From NCBI RefSeq assembly GCF_028745515.1, contig NZ_JAQZSG010000001.1:1-64000 (forward strand): DNA of 64,000 nt, read 5' to 3'. Of this stretch, positions 34,816-43,692 are shown one piece after another. Within the stretch, counting starts at the first letter, position 1, and each line of letters begins with the position of its first letter. The notes under the pieces are model-generated. The model made no database searches, was not told the origin of the DNA, and worked only from the letters and a program-made list of their open reading frames with translations. This DNA comes from Paenibacillus thermotolerans. Its GTDB lineage: Bacteria > Bacillota > Bacilli > Paenibacillales > YIM-B00363. The translations under genes and the position numbers were made by a program.

Positions 34816-35655
34816 ATGATCTATCACGTCACCTACTTGTCGGACGGATTCAAGGTTAAGGGGTACCTGGGACTGCCGCCCGAATATATATTTCAAAGCT
34901 CCGGCGTAAGCGAGCTCGTTCGCAGATGCTTTGCGCATACGGACGCCCATCTACCGGTTTCGCTCACGGCCTGCTCCATTCGCTCCGGCACGGATATCGC
35001 AGGTGCGAAGCTGCCTGCATTCCTTTACTGTAGAGGCGGCATCGGAAAGGTAGGCATGGTCAAACAAAATTGGGTGGAGCAATTCGCCGGATTAGGTTAT
35101 GTCGTATTCGCCCCCTCCTACCGCGGCAACGAGGGAGGCGAAGGACGCGATGAATTCGGAGGCGCCGAGCAGCAAGATGTGCGGGCTGCTTACGATTTGC
35201 TTCGAAGCCTGCCGTTTGTCGACTCGGAGCGAATTTCCGTGATGGGATTTTCCCGCGGCGCGATTAACGCGGCTAAGGCGGCGGCGGAAATCGAGGGTAT
35301 TCATAAATTGATTCTTTGGGGCGGCGTATCCGATTTGGTCAAGACTTACGAGGAAAGAGTGGACCTTAGAAGAATGCTGAAGCGCGTCATCGGCGGTACG
35401 CCTTCCAACAACCCGGAAGCATACAAAGCCCGCTCCCCGCTTTATTGGGCCGACCGGATCCGCTGTCCGGTTCTCATTGTGCACGGTACGGTGGATCAAC
35501 AGGTCGATATCAGCCACGGCGAGCGGATGTACGACCGGTTGCTGCAGCTCGGCCGGGACGTGTCCATGCACCGATACGAAGGTTACGGACACCACATGGC
35601 GCTGCAGGTTCACGAGGCGGCCGTCGAACGGATGGTCGATTGGTTGAAGACATAG
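34816..35655 (+). CDS. Alpha/beta hydrolase, prolyl-oligopeptidase (S9)-like
   Basis: A 279-residue plus-strand protein. Motifs: LPAFLYCRGGIGKVG (oxyanion region), FAPSYRGNEGGEG, the elbow MGFSRGA with the nucleophile serine, VLIVHGTVDQQVD with the acid, and GYGHHMAL with the histidine. It has no propeller domain or signal peptide, so it is a stand-alone hydrolase of the dipeptidyl-aminopeptidase/acyl-hydrolase group. AGAGGA precedes the ATG. It is divergent from cluster A across the dehydrogenase promoter and may share control; substrate unknown. Confidence 0.85.
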   Translation: MIYHVTYLSDGFKVKGYLGLPPEYIFQSSGVSELVRRCFAHTDAHLPVSLTACSIRSGTDIAGAKLPAFLYCRGGIGKVGMVKQNWVEQFAGLGYVVFAPSYRGNEGGEGRDEFGGAEQQDVRAAYDLLRSLPFVDSERISVMGFSRGAINAAKAAAEIEGIHKLILWGGVSDLVKTYEERVDLRRMLKRVIGGTPSNNPEAYKARSPLYWADRIRCPVLIVHGTVDQQVDISHGERMYDRLLQLGRDVSMHRYEGYGHHMALQVHEAAVERMVDWLKT

Positions 35656-35911
35656 ACGGCGGGGTTTGTAGCACTAAATACTCTTATGCTCTTGCTGACA
35701 CCACCCTTTAATCGAGGCGGTCGGTCATGCGGCGGGGACAGCTAGTTTGGCAGTGTGGCGGCTGCAGCGGAATAAAGTGCCGTTCGAGGCGGTCGATCAT
35801 GCGGCGCGGTGGAGTGCAGCGGGTGAAGCTAGAGCATCCGAGGCGGGTCTCGTGCCCGGTGACCCGGGGTTAGCACCAAATATTGGTGCTAACGTCCCTC
35901 GGGCATAAGCT
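35656..35911. other. Gene-free stretch between convergent genes
   Basis: About 256 bases between the plus-strand hydrolase and the minus-strand YezD gene. It contains repeated GAGGCGGTCGGTCATGCGGCG / GAGGCGGTCGATCATGCGGCG units near 35715 and 35778 and the family B palindrome at 35870-35892. No coding capacity is convincing. Confidence 0.5.
35870..35892. repeat. Palindromic repeat, family B copy
   Basis: TTAGCACCAAATATTGGTGCTAA, the most symmetrical copy of this 23-base family. It lies about 20 bases beyond the YezD stop and could act as a transcript-end hairpin. Confidence 0.75.
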
Positions 35912-36088
35912 TTACTTTTGCCGCTGGCTGCGTTCGCGTTCCGTATCGTATCTGCGTCTCTCCGTCCGTTCGATTTGGACGATGTTTCCCTCATGCACAA
36001 TAATATGAACGCTTCCGAATCTCATGTTTTTCAACGCATCCTTGATTCTTTCCACCCAAACGTCGTCACCTTCGGCAAAATGCTCCAT
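35912..36088 (-). CDS. yezD: YezD-family (DUF2292) small protein (58 aa)
   Basis: A 58-residue protein, MEHFAEGDDVWVERIKDA at the start, then the family core FGSVHIIVHEGNIVQIERTE and a highly charged tail. GGAGAGAAGG precedes the ATG. YezD/DUF2292 proteins are small and recur beside sulfur-assimilation genes in Bacilli; here it is the last gene of the sulfate uptake operon, 16 bases after cysA. Its molecular role is not known. Confidence 0.85.
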   Translation of the reverse strand: MEHFAEGDDVWVERIKDALKNMRFGSVHIIVHEGNIVQIERTERRRYDTERERSQRQK

Positions 36089-36104
36089 AACCTTCTCTCC
36101 TCCC

Positions 36105-37166
36105 TTATATGGTCAAAGCTTGCGGCTGCAGCTTGTTGTTTACAACGCTTCTTCCGGATTCGTCGAACCGAAACAGCCGTTCGACATAGACGTCTACCGG
36201 TTCGCCTTTTGCAATAATCCCTTCCTCGATCGGAAAGTACCCGAACAATGTAGACGTTCCGATGCTAAGCTCAATCTTAAGTTTGTCTCCGCCGAACGTA
36301 ACGTCCGAAGCCTCGCACCGCATCCAAGGATACGGCCGAAGACGGCCGATGTCCGCCGGCTTTTCAAGCCGAACGGCATCGGGCCGAAGCAGAGCCGTTC
36401 CTCCTCCGGCAAGGGCGTCTTCAAAGCCGTAAATGACGGTCCCCTCTCGAATCCAAGCAGAATCCCCGATGAACGATGCCACAAAAGGCGTTGCCGGCTG
36501 CCTGAAAATTTCAATCGGCGCGCCCGATTGCTCCAGCCGTCCTTCGTGAATGATTAAAATTTGATCCGCCAATTCCATCGCTTCTTCTTGATCGTGCGTT
36601 ACAAATAATGTAGTAATGCCGATCCGCCTAATCATCTCCCGCAGCCATCCCCGAAGCTCCTTCCGGACCTTTACGTCCATGGCGGCAAACGGCTCGTCAA
36701 GCAGCAGCAGCTCTGGCTGCGGGGCGATCGCGCGGGCAAATGCGACCCGCTGCCGCTGCCCGCCGGATAATTGGCTCGGATAGCGGTTTTCCAGTCCTTT
36801 CAACCCGATCAACTCCAACAAGTCGTGAACGCGCCCGCGAATCTCCTCCTTTTTCTTTCTTTTCACCGTCAAACCGAAGGCGATATTGTCAAACACGGTC
36901 ATGTGACGGAACAGCGCATAATTTTGAAAGACGAACCCGATGTTTCGCCGCTGCGGCGGCACGCCGTCCATCCGATGGCCGTGGATCGCGATCGTCCCGG
37001 AGTCCGGCTGCTCCAAGCCCGCGATCATCCGCATGAGCGTCGTTTTTCCGCCGCCGCTGGGCCCGAGCACCCCGACAAGCTTCCCTTGCTCGATGCCGAA
37101 AGTGACAAAATCGGTCGCGGTATAGCCGCCGAACCGTTTCGTCAGGCGCTCCACTTCGATGTGCAT
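36105..37166 (-). CDS. cysA: Sulfate/thiosulfate ABC transporter ATPase
   Basis: A 353-residue ATPase: Walker A GPSGGGKTT (about residues 35-43), Q-loop QNYALF, signature LSGGQRQR, Walker B LLLLDEPFAAMD and switch histidine in FVTHDQEE. The C-terminal third (about 235 on) is a TOBE-like regulatory domain. It powers the CysT/CysW channel. The start at 37166 lies a few bases past the cysW stop. It is the only importer ATPase gene in the window, and its neighbours show it serves sulfate, not sugar. Confidence 0.94.
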   Translation of the reverse strand: MHIEVERLTKRFGGYTATDFVTFGIEQGKLVGVLGPSGGGKTTLMRMIAGLEQPDSGTIAIHGHRMDGVPPQRRNIGFVFQNYALFRHMTVFDNIAFGLTVKRKKKEEIRGRVHDLLELIGLKGLENRYPSQLSGGQRQRVAFARAIAPQPELLLLDEPFAAMDVKVRKELRGWLREMIRRIGITTLFVTHDQEEAMELADQILIIHEGRLEQSGAPIEIFRQPATPFVASFIGDSAWIREGTVIYGFEDALAGGGTALLRPDAVRLEKPADIGRLRPYPWMRCEASDVTFGGDKLKIELSIGTSTLFGYFPIEEGIIAKGEPVDVYVERLFRFDESGRSVVNNKLQPQALTI

Positions 37167-37172
37167 CGTCCG

Positions 37173-37985
37173 TCAACTCCCCTTCCCAAGATATTTCCAA
37201 TCGTTGACGCTTTTCGCCGCCAATGTAATTAGCGCCATGGCGACGAGCAGAACCGAAACCGCAAACGATGCGGCAAACTGATATTCGTTATATAAAATTT
37301 CAATGTGCAAAGGGAGTGTGTTTGTGAGCCCCCGGATATGCCCCGATACTACGGAAACGGCGCCGAATTCCCCCATCGCCCTTGCGTTTGCCAAAATCAT
37401 GCCGTAAATGAGTCCCCACTTGATGTTCGGCAGCGTAACCTTCCAGAACATCCGCAGACCGCTTGCCCCAAGCGTTGCGGCCGCCTCCTCTTCCTGCGTG
37501 CCTTGGGATTGCATCAATGGGATCAACTCTCTGGCGACGAACGGAAACGTTACGAATATCGTAGCCAAAATTATACCCGGCACGGCAAAAATAATTTGAA
37601 TCCCCCGCTCCGCAAGCCAAGGTCCGAAAAAGCCTTGAGCTCCGAACAACAGCACGAACACTAATCCGGATATGACAGGCGAGACGGCAAAAGGTAGGTC
37701 GATCAACGTTGTCAGCAAGCCTTTGAATCGGAAAGGAAATTTCGTGATCGCCCATGCAGCCGCCACGCCGAACAACGTATTGCAAAACACCGCCGCAGAA
37801 GCCGCGGCCAGCGTCAGTTTAACAGCCGACAAGGCATCCGGATCGGAAATGGCGGCGGCAAACACGGAAGTCCCTTGCTTGAACGCTTCAACAAAGACGG
37901 TAACGAGCGGCAGAAGAAGCATGAATGCAAAGAACAGAAGTGCGGCCGTGATTAACAAACCCCGTGTAACCTTTCCATTCGTCAT
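37173..37985 (-). CDS. cysW: Sulfate ABC transporter permease CysW
   Basis: About 270 residues. The ATG 37983-37985 overlaps the cysT stop as ATGA, a coupled start; an upstream start at 38012 lies inside cysT. Six helices. The segments IDLPFAVSPVISGLVFVLLFGAQGFFG and EEEAAATLGASGLRMFWKVTLPNIKWGL (EAA loop) are typical of CysW. Confidence 0.94.
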   Translation of the reverse strand: MTNGKVTRGLLITAALLFFAFMLLLPLVTVFVEAFKQGTSVFAAAISDPDALSAVKLTLAAASAAVFCNTLFGVAAAWAITKFPFRFKGLLTTLIDLPFAVSPVISGLVFVLLFGAQGFFGPWLAERGIQIIFAVPGIILATIFVTFPFVARELIPLMQSQGTQEEEAAATLGASGLRMFWKVTLPNIKWGLIYGMILANARAMGEFGAVSVVSGHIRGLTNTLPLHIEILYNEYQFAASFAVSVLLVAMALITLAAKSVNDWKYLGKGS

Positions 37986-38833
37986 CGCTTCGCAACCCTC
38001 CATTGCAGCCAATTAATGAGAAACAGCATCAGAAATGAAACGACAAGCATAACGGACGCGATGGCCGTCGCCTCGGCAAACTGATACTGCTCCAGCTTTG
38101 TAATAATGAGCAGCGGAGCAATTTCCGTCTTCATCGGCATATTGCCGGCAATAAACACAACGGATCCGTATTCGCCGATCCCCCGCGCCAGCGCCAGAGC
38201 AAACCCTGTAATCAACCCGGGCAGCAGCTCCGGAAAAATCACTTTCCGAAACGTTGTCCACGAGCCGGCTCCAAGCGTCGCGGAAGCTTCCTCCATCTCT
38301 TTCTCCAAGTCCTGTAAAATCGGCTGCACCGTACGAACGATAAACGGAAGCCCAACGAACATGAGCGCCAGCGTAATGCCTAAAGGCGTAAATGCGATTT
38401 TGAAACCGAACGGTTCGACAATCGATCCGATCCACCCGTTCTTGGCGTAGATGGACGTAAGCGCGATGCCCGCCACTGCGGTAGGCAGCGCGAACGGCAA
38501 ATCGACCATGGCATCCACGATCTTCCTTCCCGGGAAACGGTAACGGACGATGACCCAAGCGAGCAGCAGTCCGAATACGCTGTTGATCAGCGCCGCCGCC
38601 AGCGCCGTACCGAAGCTGATACGATATGATGCCAATACCCGCGGATGCGTGGCCGCCGCCCAAAATTGCTCCGCCGATAAACCGGCGCTTTTGATAAACA
38701 CGCCGGCCAGCGGAATAAGAACGATCAAGCACAAATAAAACAGCGTAAAGCCTAAAGATAATTTATAACCCGGTATAACTCTCTTCGTAGATTTGTTATT
38801 CAACCGGAGCACCCCGATCTTTCTTTGTAGCAT
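37982..38833 (-). CDS. cysT: Sulfate ABC transporter permease CysT (CysU)
   Basis: A 283-residue permease. Motifs: VDLPFALPTAVAGIALTSIYAKNGWIG, EEASATLGAGSWTTFRKVIFPELLPGL (EAA loop) and ARGIGEYGSVVFIAGNMP, all diagnostic of CysT. The ATG at 38833 has a poor ribosome binding site; a TTG ten codons later follows GGGGTG and might be the real start. It pairs with CysW. Confidence 0.93.
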   Translation of the reverse strand: MLQRKIGVLRLNNKSTKRVIPGYKLSLGFTLFYLCLIVLIPLAGVFIKSAGLSAEQFWAAATHPRVLASYRISFGTALAAALINSVFGLLLAWVIVRYRFPGRKIVDAMVDLPFALPTAVAGIALTSIYAKNGWIGSIVEPFGFKIAFTPLGITLALMFVGLPFIVRTVQPILQDLEKEMEEASATLGAGSWTTFRKVIFPELLPGLITGFALALARGIGEYGSVVFIAGNMPMKTEIAPLLIITKLEQYQFAEATAIASVMLVVSFLMLFLINWLQWRVAKR

Positions 38834-38846
38834 TACTCATTTCATA

Positions 38847-39911
38847 TCATTGCGGAGTATATATCTGATCAAAAATTCCTCCGTCGCTGAAATGCTTGCT
38901 TTGAGCTTCCGTCCAGCCGCCGAAATCGCCGTCGATCGTCAGCATGTCGATTGCCGGAAACTGATCGGCAAATTGTTCCGCCACCGAAGCTAACGTCGGA
39001 CGGTAATAGTTTTTGGCGGCGATCGTCTGGCCTTCCTCCGTGTACAAGTAGTTCAAGTACGCCTCCGCGACCTCTCTTGTTCCGTCCACATTTTTATCTA
39101 CGACGGCAACCGGCGGCTCCGCCAAAATGCTGATCGTCGGCACGACGACTTCAAACTCGTCTTTGCCGAGCTCGTTTAGCGACAAATACGCTTCATTTTC
39201 CCAAGCAATCAATACGTCGCCGATTCCGCGCTCAACGAATGTCGTGGTGGAGCCTCTTGCGCCCGAATCAAGCACGGGCACATTTTTGAACAGTGCGGCC
39301 ACGAACTCCTTCGCCTTCTCCTCGTCGCCGCCGTTTTTGCGGAGCGCGTACCCCCAAGCGGCTAAATAGTTCCAGCGGGCGCCGCCCGACGTCTTCGGAT
39401 TCGGCGTAATCACCTCAACGCCGTCCTTGATCAAATCGTCCCAATCCTTGATCCCCTTCGGATTCCCTTTGCGGACAAGAAACACAATCGTAGAGGTGTA
39501 AGGCGAGCTGTTGTTTTCAAGCTCCGATTGCCATCCTTCTTCAATGAGTCCCGCATTGCGGATTTCGTCGATATCGTACGCGAGCGCCAACGTTACGACA
39601 TCCGCCTTCAGACCGTCGATCACCGCCCTGCCTTGCTTGCCGGAGCCGCCGTGCGACTGTTTGATTACGACCTCCTGATGCTGCGTCTCCTTCCAATACT
39701 TCGCGAATGCCGCATTGAATTGTGCATACAACTCTCTCGTAGGGTCATAAGAAACATTCAACAATTCGACTTTAGGCTTCGATTGAGCGGTCGGTTCTTC
39801 CTTTGCTGAAATCGCGCCGGAAGCGGATTGTTTCTCATTCGTTCCGCATGCCGTCAACACCATAAGTAATGCCATCATCAACCAGACCACCGGACGGAAA
39901 CTTCTTATCAT
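38847..39911 (-). CDS. Sulfate-binding lipoprotein
   Basis: A 354-residue lipoprotein ([18 protein letters not shown], lipobox LTAC) and a sulfate-type binding domain: [42 protein letters not shown] and [22 protein letters not shown]. It delivers sulfate to CysT/CysW outside the membrane. It is the first gene of the operon, behind a leader with a terminator-like hairpin (39966-40005). Confidence 0.94.
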   Translation of the reverse strand: MIRSFRPVVWLMMALLMVLTACGTNEKQSASGAISAKEEPTAQSKPKVELLNVSYDPTRELYAQFNAAFAKYWKETQHQEVVIKQSHGGSGKQGRAVIDGLKADVVTLALAYDIDEIRNAGLIEEGWQSELENNSSPYTSTIVFLVRKGNPKGIKDWDDLIKDGVEVITPNPKTSGGARWNYLAAWGYALRKNGGDEEKAKEFVAALFKNVPVLDSGARGSTTTFVERGIGDVLIAWENEAYLSLNELGKDEFEVVVPTISILAEPPVAVVDKNVDGTREVAEAYLNYLYTEEGQTIAAKNYYRPTLASVAEQFADQFPAIDMLTIDGDFGGWTEAQSKHFSDGGIFDQIYTPQ

Positions 39912-39965
39912 TCTCTTTTACACTCCCTCAAGGTTTAGTTAAGCGCGGTTCCTTGCTGCGGGTAT

Positions 39966-40005
39966 AAAAAAAACATAATCACATAGGAACGGCGCGTGAT
40001 TATGT
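39966..40005 (-). terminator. Attenuator-like terminator in the sulfate operon leader
   Basis: On the minus strand ACATAATCAC pairs perfectly with GTGATTATGT around a 13-base loop, followed by seven more T residues. It lies 55 bases before the sulfate-binding protein start, with no minus-strand gene upstream to terminate. It therefore looks like a conditional terminator in the leader. Confidence 0.7.
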
Positions 40006-40028
40006 CTCCAGTGGTCCGGTCGACATTA

Positions 40029-40107
40029 TTAATACCCATAATTCCAATTGGTTCAGTGGGTATTATGTTCATTTTTTACCATGTTTCATCCCGTACTGTC
40101 AATAGCA
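40029..40107 (-). promoter_or_regulatory. Promoter and leader hairpin of the sulfate operon, with CymR-like sequence
   Basis: TTGACA (rc of 40097-40102) is a perfect -35, with an AT-rich -10 candidate (TAAAAA) 18 bases later. The start of the transcript then contains TAATACCCA/TGGGTATTA (pairing about 40057-40066 with 40029-40038) around CCAATTGGAATTAT. ATTGGAATTAT resembles the binding site of CymR, the sulfur-metabolism repressor of Bacilli. The promoter is moderately supported, the operator is inferred. Confidence 0.45.
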
Positions 40108-40314
40108 TATAAGAAAATTTTCAATTATTTATATGTTTTCCTTATAAATCGCTCACTGCCTTTCCTTTATCGGATTTCCATGCCCACGAAAACACCATAT
40201 TCCCATCCGTTTAAAATGGTGACAACTGCCTAAACCGCCATAATGGACCATTTCATGATACAATGATGGAATGAAAACAACGCATGAATGATTGCGAACC
40301 GGAGGAAGCTGCCA

Positions 40315-41667
40315 ATGTCCGCTCAAACGATCCGCCAAACCGAGAAGCTGCCAACCGGACAGTCGCGTACGATGGCGACGTTGATCGCCTTTTTCCTGCC
40401 GCTCGGTCTTTCCTCCTGTTTAGTTACGATCTCGCACGTCATCATCAATGCCACCTTATCGAAGGCGGCGCATCCCGAATTGATCATTGCGAGCTATGCG
40501 ATCGGAAACAGCTTGTTTCTGCTCACGGAACGGCCGGCCGTACTGGTCAGGCAAACGTGCTCCGCTTTAGTCAGAGACCGTCTGTCGTTTCGGGCGATGT
40601 CGGGGGTTACTTACATCCTGATCGCGTCGACCGTCGCTTTCGGCGCGGTCGTCAGCTATACCCCTGTCGGCTACTTCATTTTCCGCTACTTGTACGGCAT
40701 CGGGGCGGAAAAGGTTCCCGCCGTCTTGGAAGGGTACCGCTTCTTTATGTGGGTTAGCGTGTTTTCGGCCATGCGCTGCCTATACCACGGCGTCATTATT
40801 ACCCATATGCGGACGAAATGGCTCACGATCGGCATGGCCGTACGACTCCTCGGCATGTTCGCGTTATCGCAATATTTTATACATACGAATCAAGTGAACA
40901 GCGCGTCGGTCGGTGCGATTATATTTGCATCGGGCATGTGCATTGAAATGCTGGTCAGCTCGATTGAGGGGAAATCTCTTGTCCGCAAGCTGCCCGAACG
41001 GCTGGAGCGCCACACGGTTACGAGCAAAAAGCATATTTTCGGTTTTTATAAGCCGCTGCTGTACTCCTCATTCATCGCCGTTACGATACAGCCCGCCGTC
41101 AATGCGCTGCTGGGCAAAACTTCGAATATCGAGCTTGCCGTCGCTTCCTTCGCCGTTGCATCGAGTCTGTTCAACCTGGTCATGAGCTTTTTCACTTATA
41201 TCCATCAAATTGTCTTGAACTTTTATAGCGGCTCGCCCGAGCTTGTCCGTAGATTTCAAGCGATTGTCAGCGTAATTCCTATTGCATTGCTGGCAGTCAT
41301 CAGCTGGACTCCGCTCGAAACGATCATATTATCCGGCATCCTTGGGTTGCAGGGAAATTTGCTGACTGCGACAGCCGCCGTGCTCAAAGCGTATTTATTG
41401 CTTGCCGTCGTTCTGCCCTGGCTTGACTTCGGCAACGGCATGCTAATGCTCCTCCGAAAAACAAACATCTTCGTTTGGTCGCAAATCGCCAACGCTTCAT
41501 TCGCAATCGTTACCCTTGTCTCTTTAGTCGCCGCGGTACCGCATTGGAACGGATTGATCGGCGTTTTTGCCGTAACGGCGGGCTTTACCGGGGAATTATC
41601 GATCGTCTGGACGGCCATCTACAAGCAGAGGAAACAAAAACTTAATAACATTAATATTAAACTATAA
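40315..41667 (+). CDS. MATE-like multi-helix transporter (MOP superfamily)
   Basis: About 450 residues from ATG 40315-40317, preceded by GGAGGA. It has twelve or so helices and the MATE/MOP-type start MATLIAFFLPLGLSSCLVTISHVIINATLSKAAHPE. It resembles a Bacillales subgroup annotated as multi antimicrobial extrusion proteins, more divergent than NorM. It would exchange cations for a small molecule or flip a lipid-linked substrate. It is divergent from the sulfate operon and ends in a hairpin. Confidence 0.75.
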   Translation: MSAQTIRQTEKLPTGQSRTMATLIAFFLPLGLSSCLVTISHVIINATLSKAAHPELIIASYAIGNSLFLLTERPAVLVRQTCSALVRDRLSFRAMSGVTYILIASTVAFGAVVSYTPVGYFIFRYLYGIGAEKVPAVLEGYRFFMWVSVFSAMRCLYHGVIITHMRTKWLTIGMAVRLLGMFALSQYFIHTNQVNSASVGAIIFASGMCIEMLVSSIEGKSLVRKLPERLERHTVTSKKHIFGFYKPLLYSSFIAVTIQPAVNALLGKTSNIELAVASFAVASSLFNLVMSFFTYIHQIVLNFYSGSPELVRRFQAIVSVIPIALLAVISWTPLETIILSGILGLQGNLLTATAAVLKAYLLLAVVLPWLDFGNGMLMLLRKTNIFVWSQIANASFAIVTLVSLVAAVPHWNGLIGVFAVTAGFTGELSIVWTAIYKQRKQKLNNINIKL

Positions 41668-41710
41668 AAAATAAGACTGGCAGCAGTCGCTTAACTAGTT
41701 TTATTTTTTA
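41666..41710. terminator. AT-rich bidirectional terminator
   Basis: AAAAAATAAGACT pairs with AGTTTTATTTTTT (one G-T pair) around an 18-base loop, giving U-tracts both ways. It separates the MATE-like gene from the convergent end of cluster B. Confidence 0.7.
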
Positions 41711-41736
41711 TTCTATTAATAATTTATATAATTAAA

Positions 41737-42711
41737 TTACGCTTGCTTTGCGTACCATTGCTCCACTATTTCCCCGGCCTTTTTCCCGTAAATATCAAAT
41801 CCCCGGTTGGTTTTGGCCTGTTCCAGCGGGTACAGCTTTACGCTCCAATCCCACCAAAAGAAGCCTCCGAACCAAGGCTGATCCCAGAATACTTTAAGCA
41901 CGGAGCTGTAAAAGTTCACCTGCTCCTCCTCGTCGAAAGGAAGGTCCCGATGCGTAAAATCCCACGGCATCGTGGCGCAGCCGTGCGCGCTGCGGCAGCC
42001 GATTTCCATAAAGACGACCGGTTTGTTGAATTTGCGGTGGAGACGCTCCATCTTCTCGCGTACCGGCAGCCACTTGGCGATCATGTTTTCCTCCGTGTCG
42101 CCGGGAACGCTTCCGACCGGATAATAAGCACTCGTACCGATTACGTCCACCGCATCGAACCACGCCACGCCTTCCTCTTTCCCGTGATTTGCGTTATAGA
42201 TCAGCGGTCCGGAAAAAGCTTCCCGAACGCGGGCAATCGTAGAACGCCACCGCTCGGACTGCGGCTCCGTCTTCACCATTTCGCAGCCGACGCAAAACAT
42301 CTCGCAGCCGAGCTCCTCGGCAAGCTCCGCATAGTGGACAAGGAAGTTCGTATACGAAGCGAACCACTGATCCCAATACGGATGCGAGGCGCTTTCCTCC
42401 GCGGGGAAGCCGATATGCGCCCGCCAAATCCCGTCCCGCGAGTTCACGACCGGCTTCAAGCAAACCTTGAGCCCAAGCCTCTTCGCTTCTTGCACCGCAG
42501 CGGTCAAGTCGCGGTCCGTCACCGTATAGCCGTAATCGAACGGAATCGATGTGGAATGAACCGAATCCTGCCACGTCCAAAACGACAGCGCCACCCATTC
42601 GCAGCCCATCTCCCGCAGCTTCTTCAAGGAATCCGCCGCCTCCGGCGTCCGGTAATCGTTGCGCTTGCCTCCCCAGCCCCACGTCATCCCTTTAATAAAC
42701 AAGTCCCTCAT
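41737..42711 (-). CDS. GH113-like TIM-barrel glycosidase
   Basis: A 324-residue protein without signal peptide. FIKGMTWGWGGKRNDYRTPEA at the start, SLKKLREMGCEWVALSFWTWQ, and barrel segments matching the GH113 beta-mannanase family: acid/base candidate Glu144 in VGCEMVKTEP and nucleophile candidate Glu236 in VVFMEIGCRS. Late tryptophans (GGFFWWDWS) line the substrate cleft. As the last gene of cluster B it would split mannan-type oligosaccharides in the cytoplasm. The assignment rests on fold and the two glutamates. Confidence 0.8.
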   Translation of the reverse strand: MRDLFIKGMTWGWGGKRNDYRTPEAADSLKKLREMGCEWVALSFWTWQDSVHSTSIPFDYGYTVTDRDLTAAVQEAKRLGLKVCLKPVVNSRDGIWRAHIGFPAEESASHPYWDQWFASYTNFLVHYAELAEELGCEMFCVGCEMVKTEPQSERWRSTIARVREAFSGPLIYNANHGKEEGVAWFDAVDVIGTSAYYPVGSVPGDTEENMIAKWLPVREKMERLHRKFNKPVVFMEIGCRSAHGCATMPWDFTHRDLPFDEEEQVNFYSSVLKVFWDQPWFGGFFWWDWSVKLYPLEQAKTNRGFDIYGKKAGEIVEQWYAKQA

Positions 42712-42729
42712 CTTATCCGGTTCCCCCTT

Positions 42730-43677
42730 CTATGCTAACGACGCCGCTTCGTACCCTAGCGCAAGCCGGATGCTGCGTTCAAGCGGCGAATGCTCATCGG
42801 GGGATTCCCGCCGCAGCTCAAGCTTCTCGCGCAGCGGAGTCGTGCGGTTGCACATGAACCTCGGTACGCGAAGCTTATTTTGGGAGGCGGAATGATACAG
42901 GAACGGATGGCACAAAATCGCGTCACCCGGTTCTCCGGTCGTTTCGATCACACGAAGCCGAAAGCCGTTCTCATCGACAGTTACCCGATTCATAAACTTA
43001 TCGATTCGATACCGGGCCGCTTCCTCCGGCGGCATGCAAAGCTCCTCGCGCTCTTTGTTGGCGCCTGTCAGATCCGCCAACCACGGATGCTCGCGGTTCA
43101 GCATGCCGATCGCTTCGTTAAGCTCCAAACCTTCCGGATACCGTTCCAGAAATTTAGCGACTACCTTATGCGAGCCTTCCGCTACGAACGTCCCTCCTCC
43201 TTGATGGCGGATGTCGGAGAAGAGACAAAGACAGAGCAATCCTTGCTCGGGGCTATCGATATAATGGCGGAAGTGGATGCCGTCCCAATGCCAGCCGCCG
43301 ACCGGCACGGTCCACGGTTTGTCTGCATCACGCGAAAAATTGACCGGCCACCACCCGAAGCCGCTTAACGTGTCCGTCTCGCCGTAAACCGTCCGGTTCG
43401 CCCAGCGGCCGTGCCCGATTAAATCCTCGATCGCGTCGCCGAGACGCTTGGAGTTGCAGCGCGGGAACGGGCCGTCGGTGTAGTTTTCATTGATTTGCAC
43501 CATCGGCTGCGTCCAGGTGGAAGGGTCGTTCCGCAGAACGCCTCTCTCCTCCACCTTATTCCACAAATAATCCTGGGCGGCCAACGCGTCCTCGCGCGCA
43601 AATGCCTCCTTCAGCATCACCCAGCCGTATTCGATAAAATGTTCAACGTCTTCTGCCGTCAATACGCGATAATTCAC
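42730..43677 (-). CDS. Phytanoyl-CoA dioxygenase family protein (paralogue of 17394)
   Basis: A 315-residue protein. It repeats the motifs of the cluster A paralogue: STWTQPMVQINENYTDGPF, GWWPVNFSRDADKPWTVPVGGWHWDGIH with HxD, GGGTFVAEGSHKVVAKF and CHPFLYHSASQN. It lies between GH113 and GH26 genes. The paired occurrence suggests a role in processing the imported glycan, for example oxidation or removal of a methyl or acyl substituent; that is inference. Confidence 0.88.
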   Translation of the reverse strand: MNYRVLTAEDVEHFIEYGWVMLKEAFAREDALAAQDYLWNKVEERGVLRNDPSTWTQPMVQINENYTDGPFPRCNSKRLGDAIEDLIGHGRWANRTVYGETDTLSGFGWWPVNFSRDADKPWTVPVGGWHWDGIHFRHYIDSPEQGLLCLCLFSDIRHQGGGTFVAEGSHKVVAKFLERYPEGLELNEAIGMLNREHPWLADLTGANKEREELCMPPEEAARYRIDKFMNRVTVDENGFRLRVIETTGEPGDAILCHPFLYHSASQNKLRVPRFMCNRTTPLREKLELRRESPDEHSPLERSIRLALGYEAASLA

Positions 43678-43692
43678 TATAATAACCTCCCA

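Noticed and set aside
36105-37166. CysA as the ATPase of the sugar importers
   Set aside because: It is embedded in a sulfate operon with CysT, CysW and a sulfate-binding protein.
39966-40107. S-box (SAM) riboswitch or T-box before the sulfate genes
   Set aside because: The conserved S-box core and the T-box AGGGTGG element are both absent.
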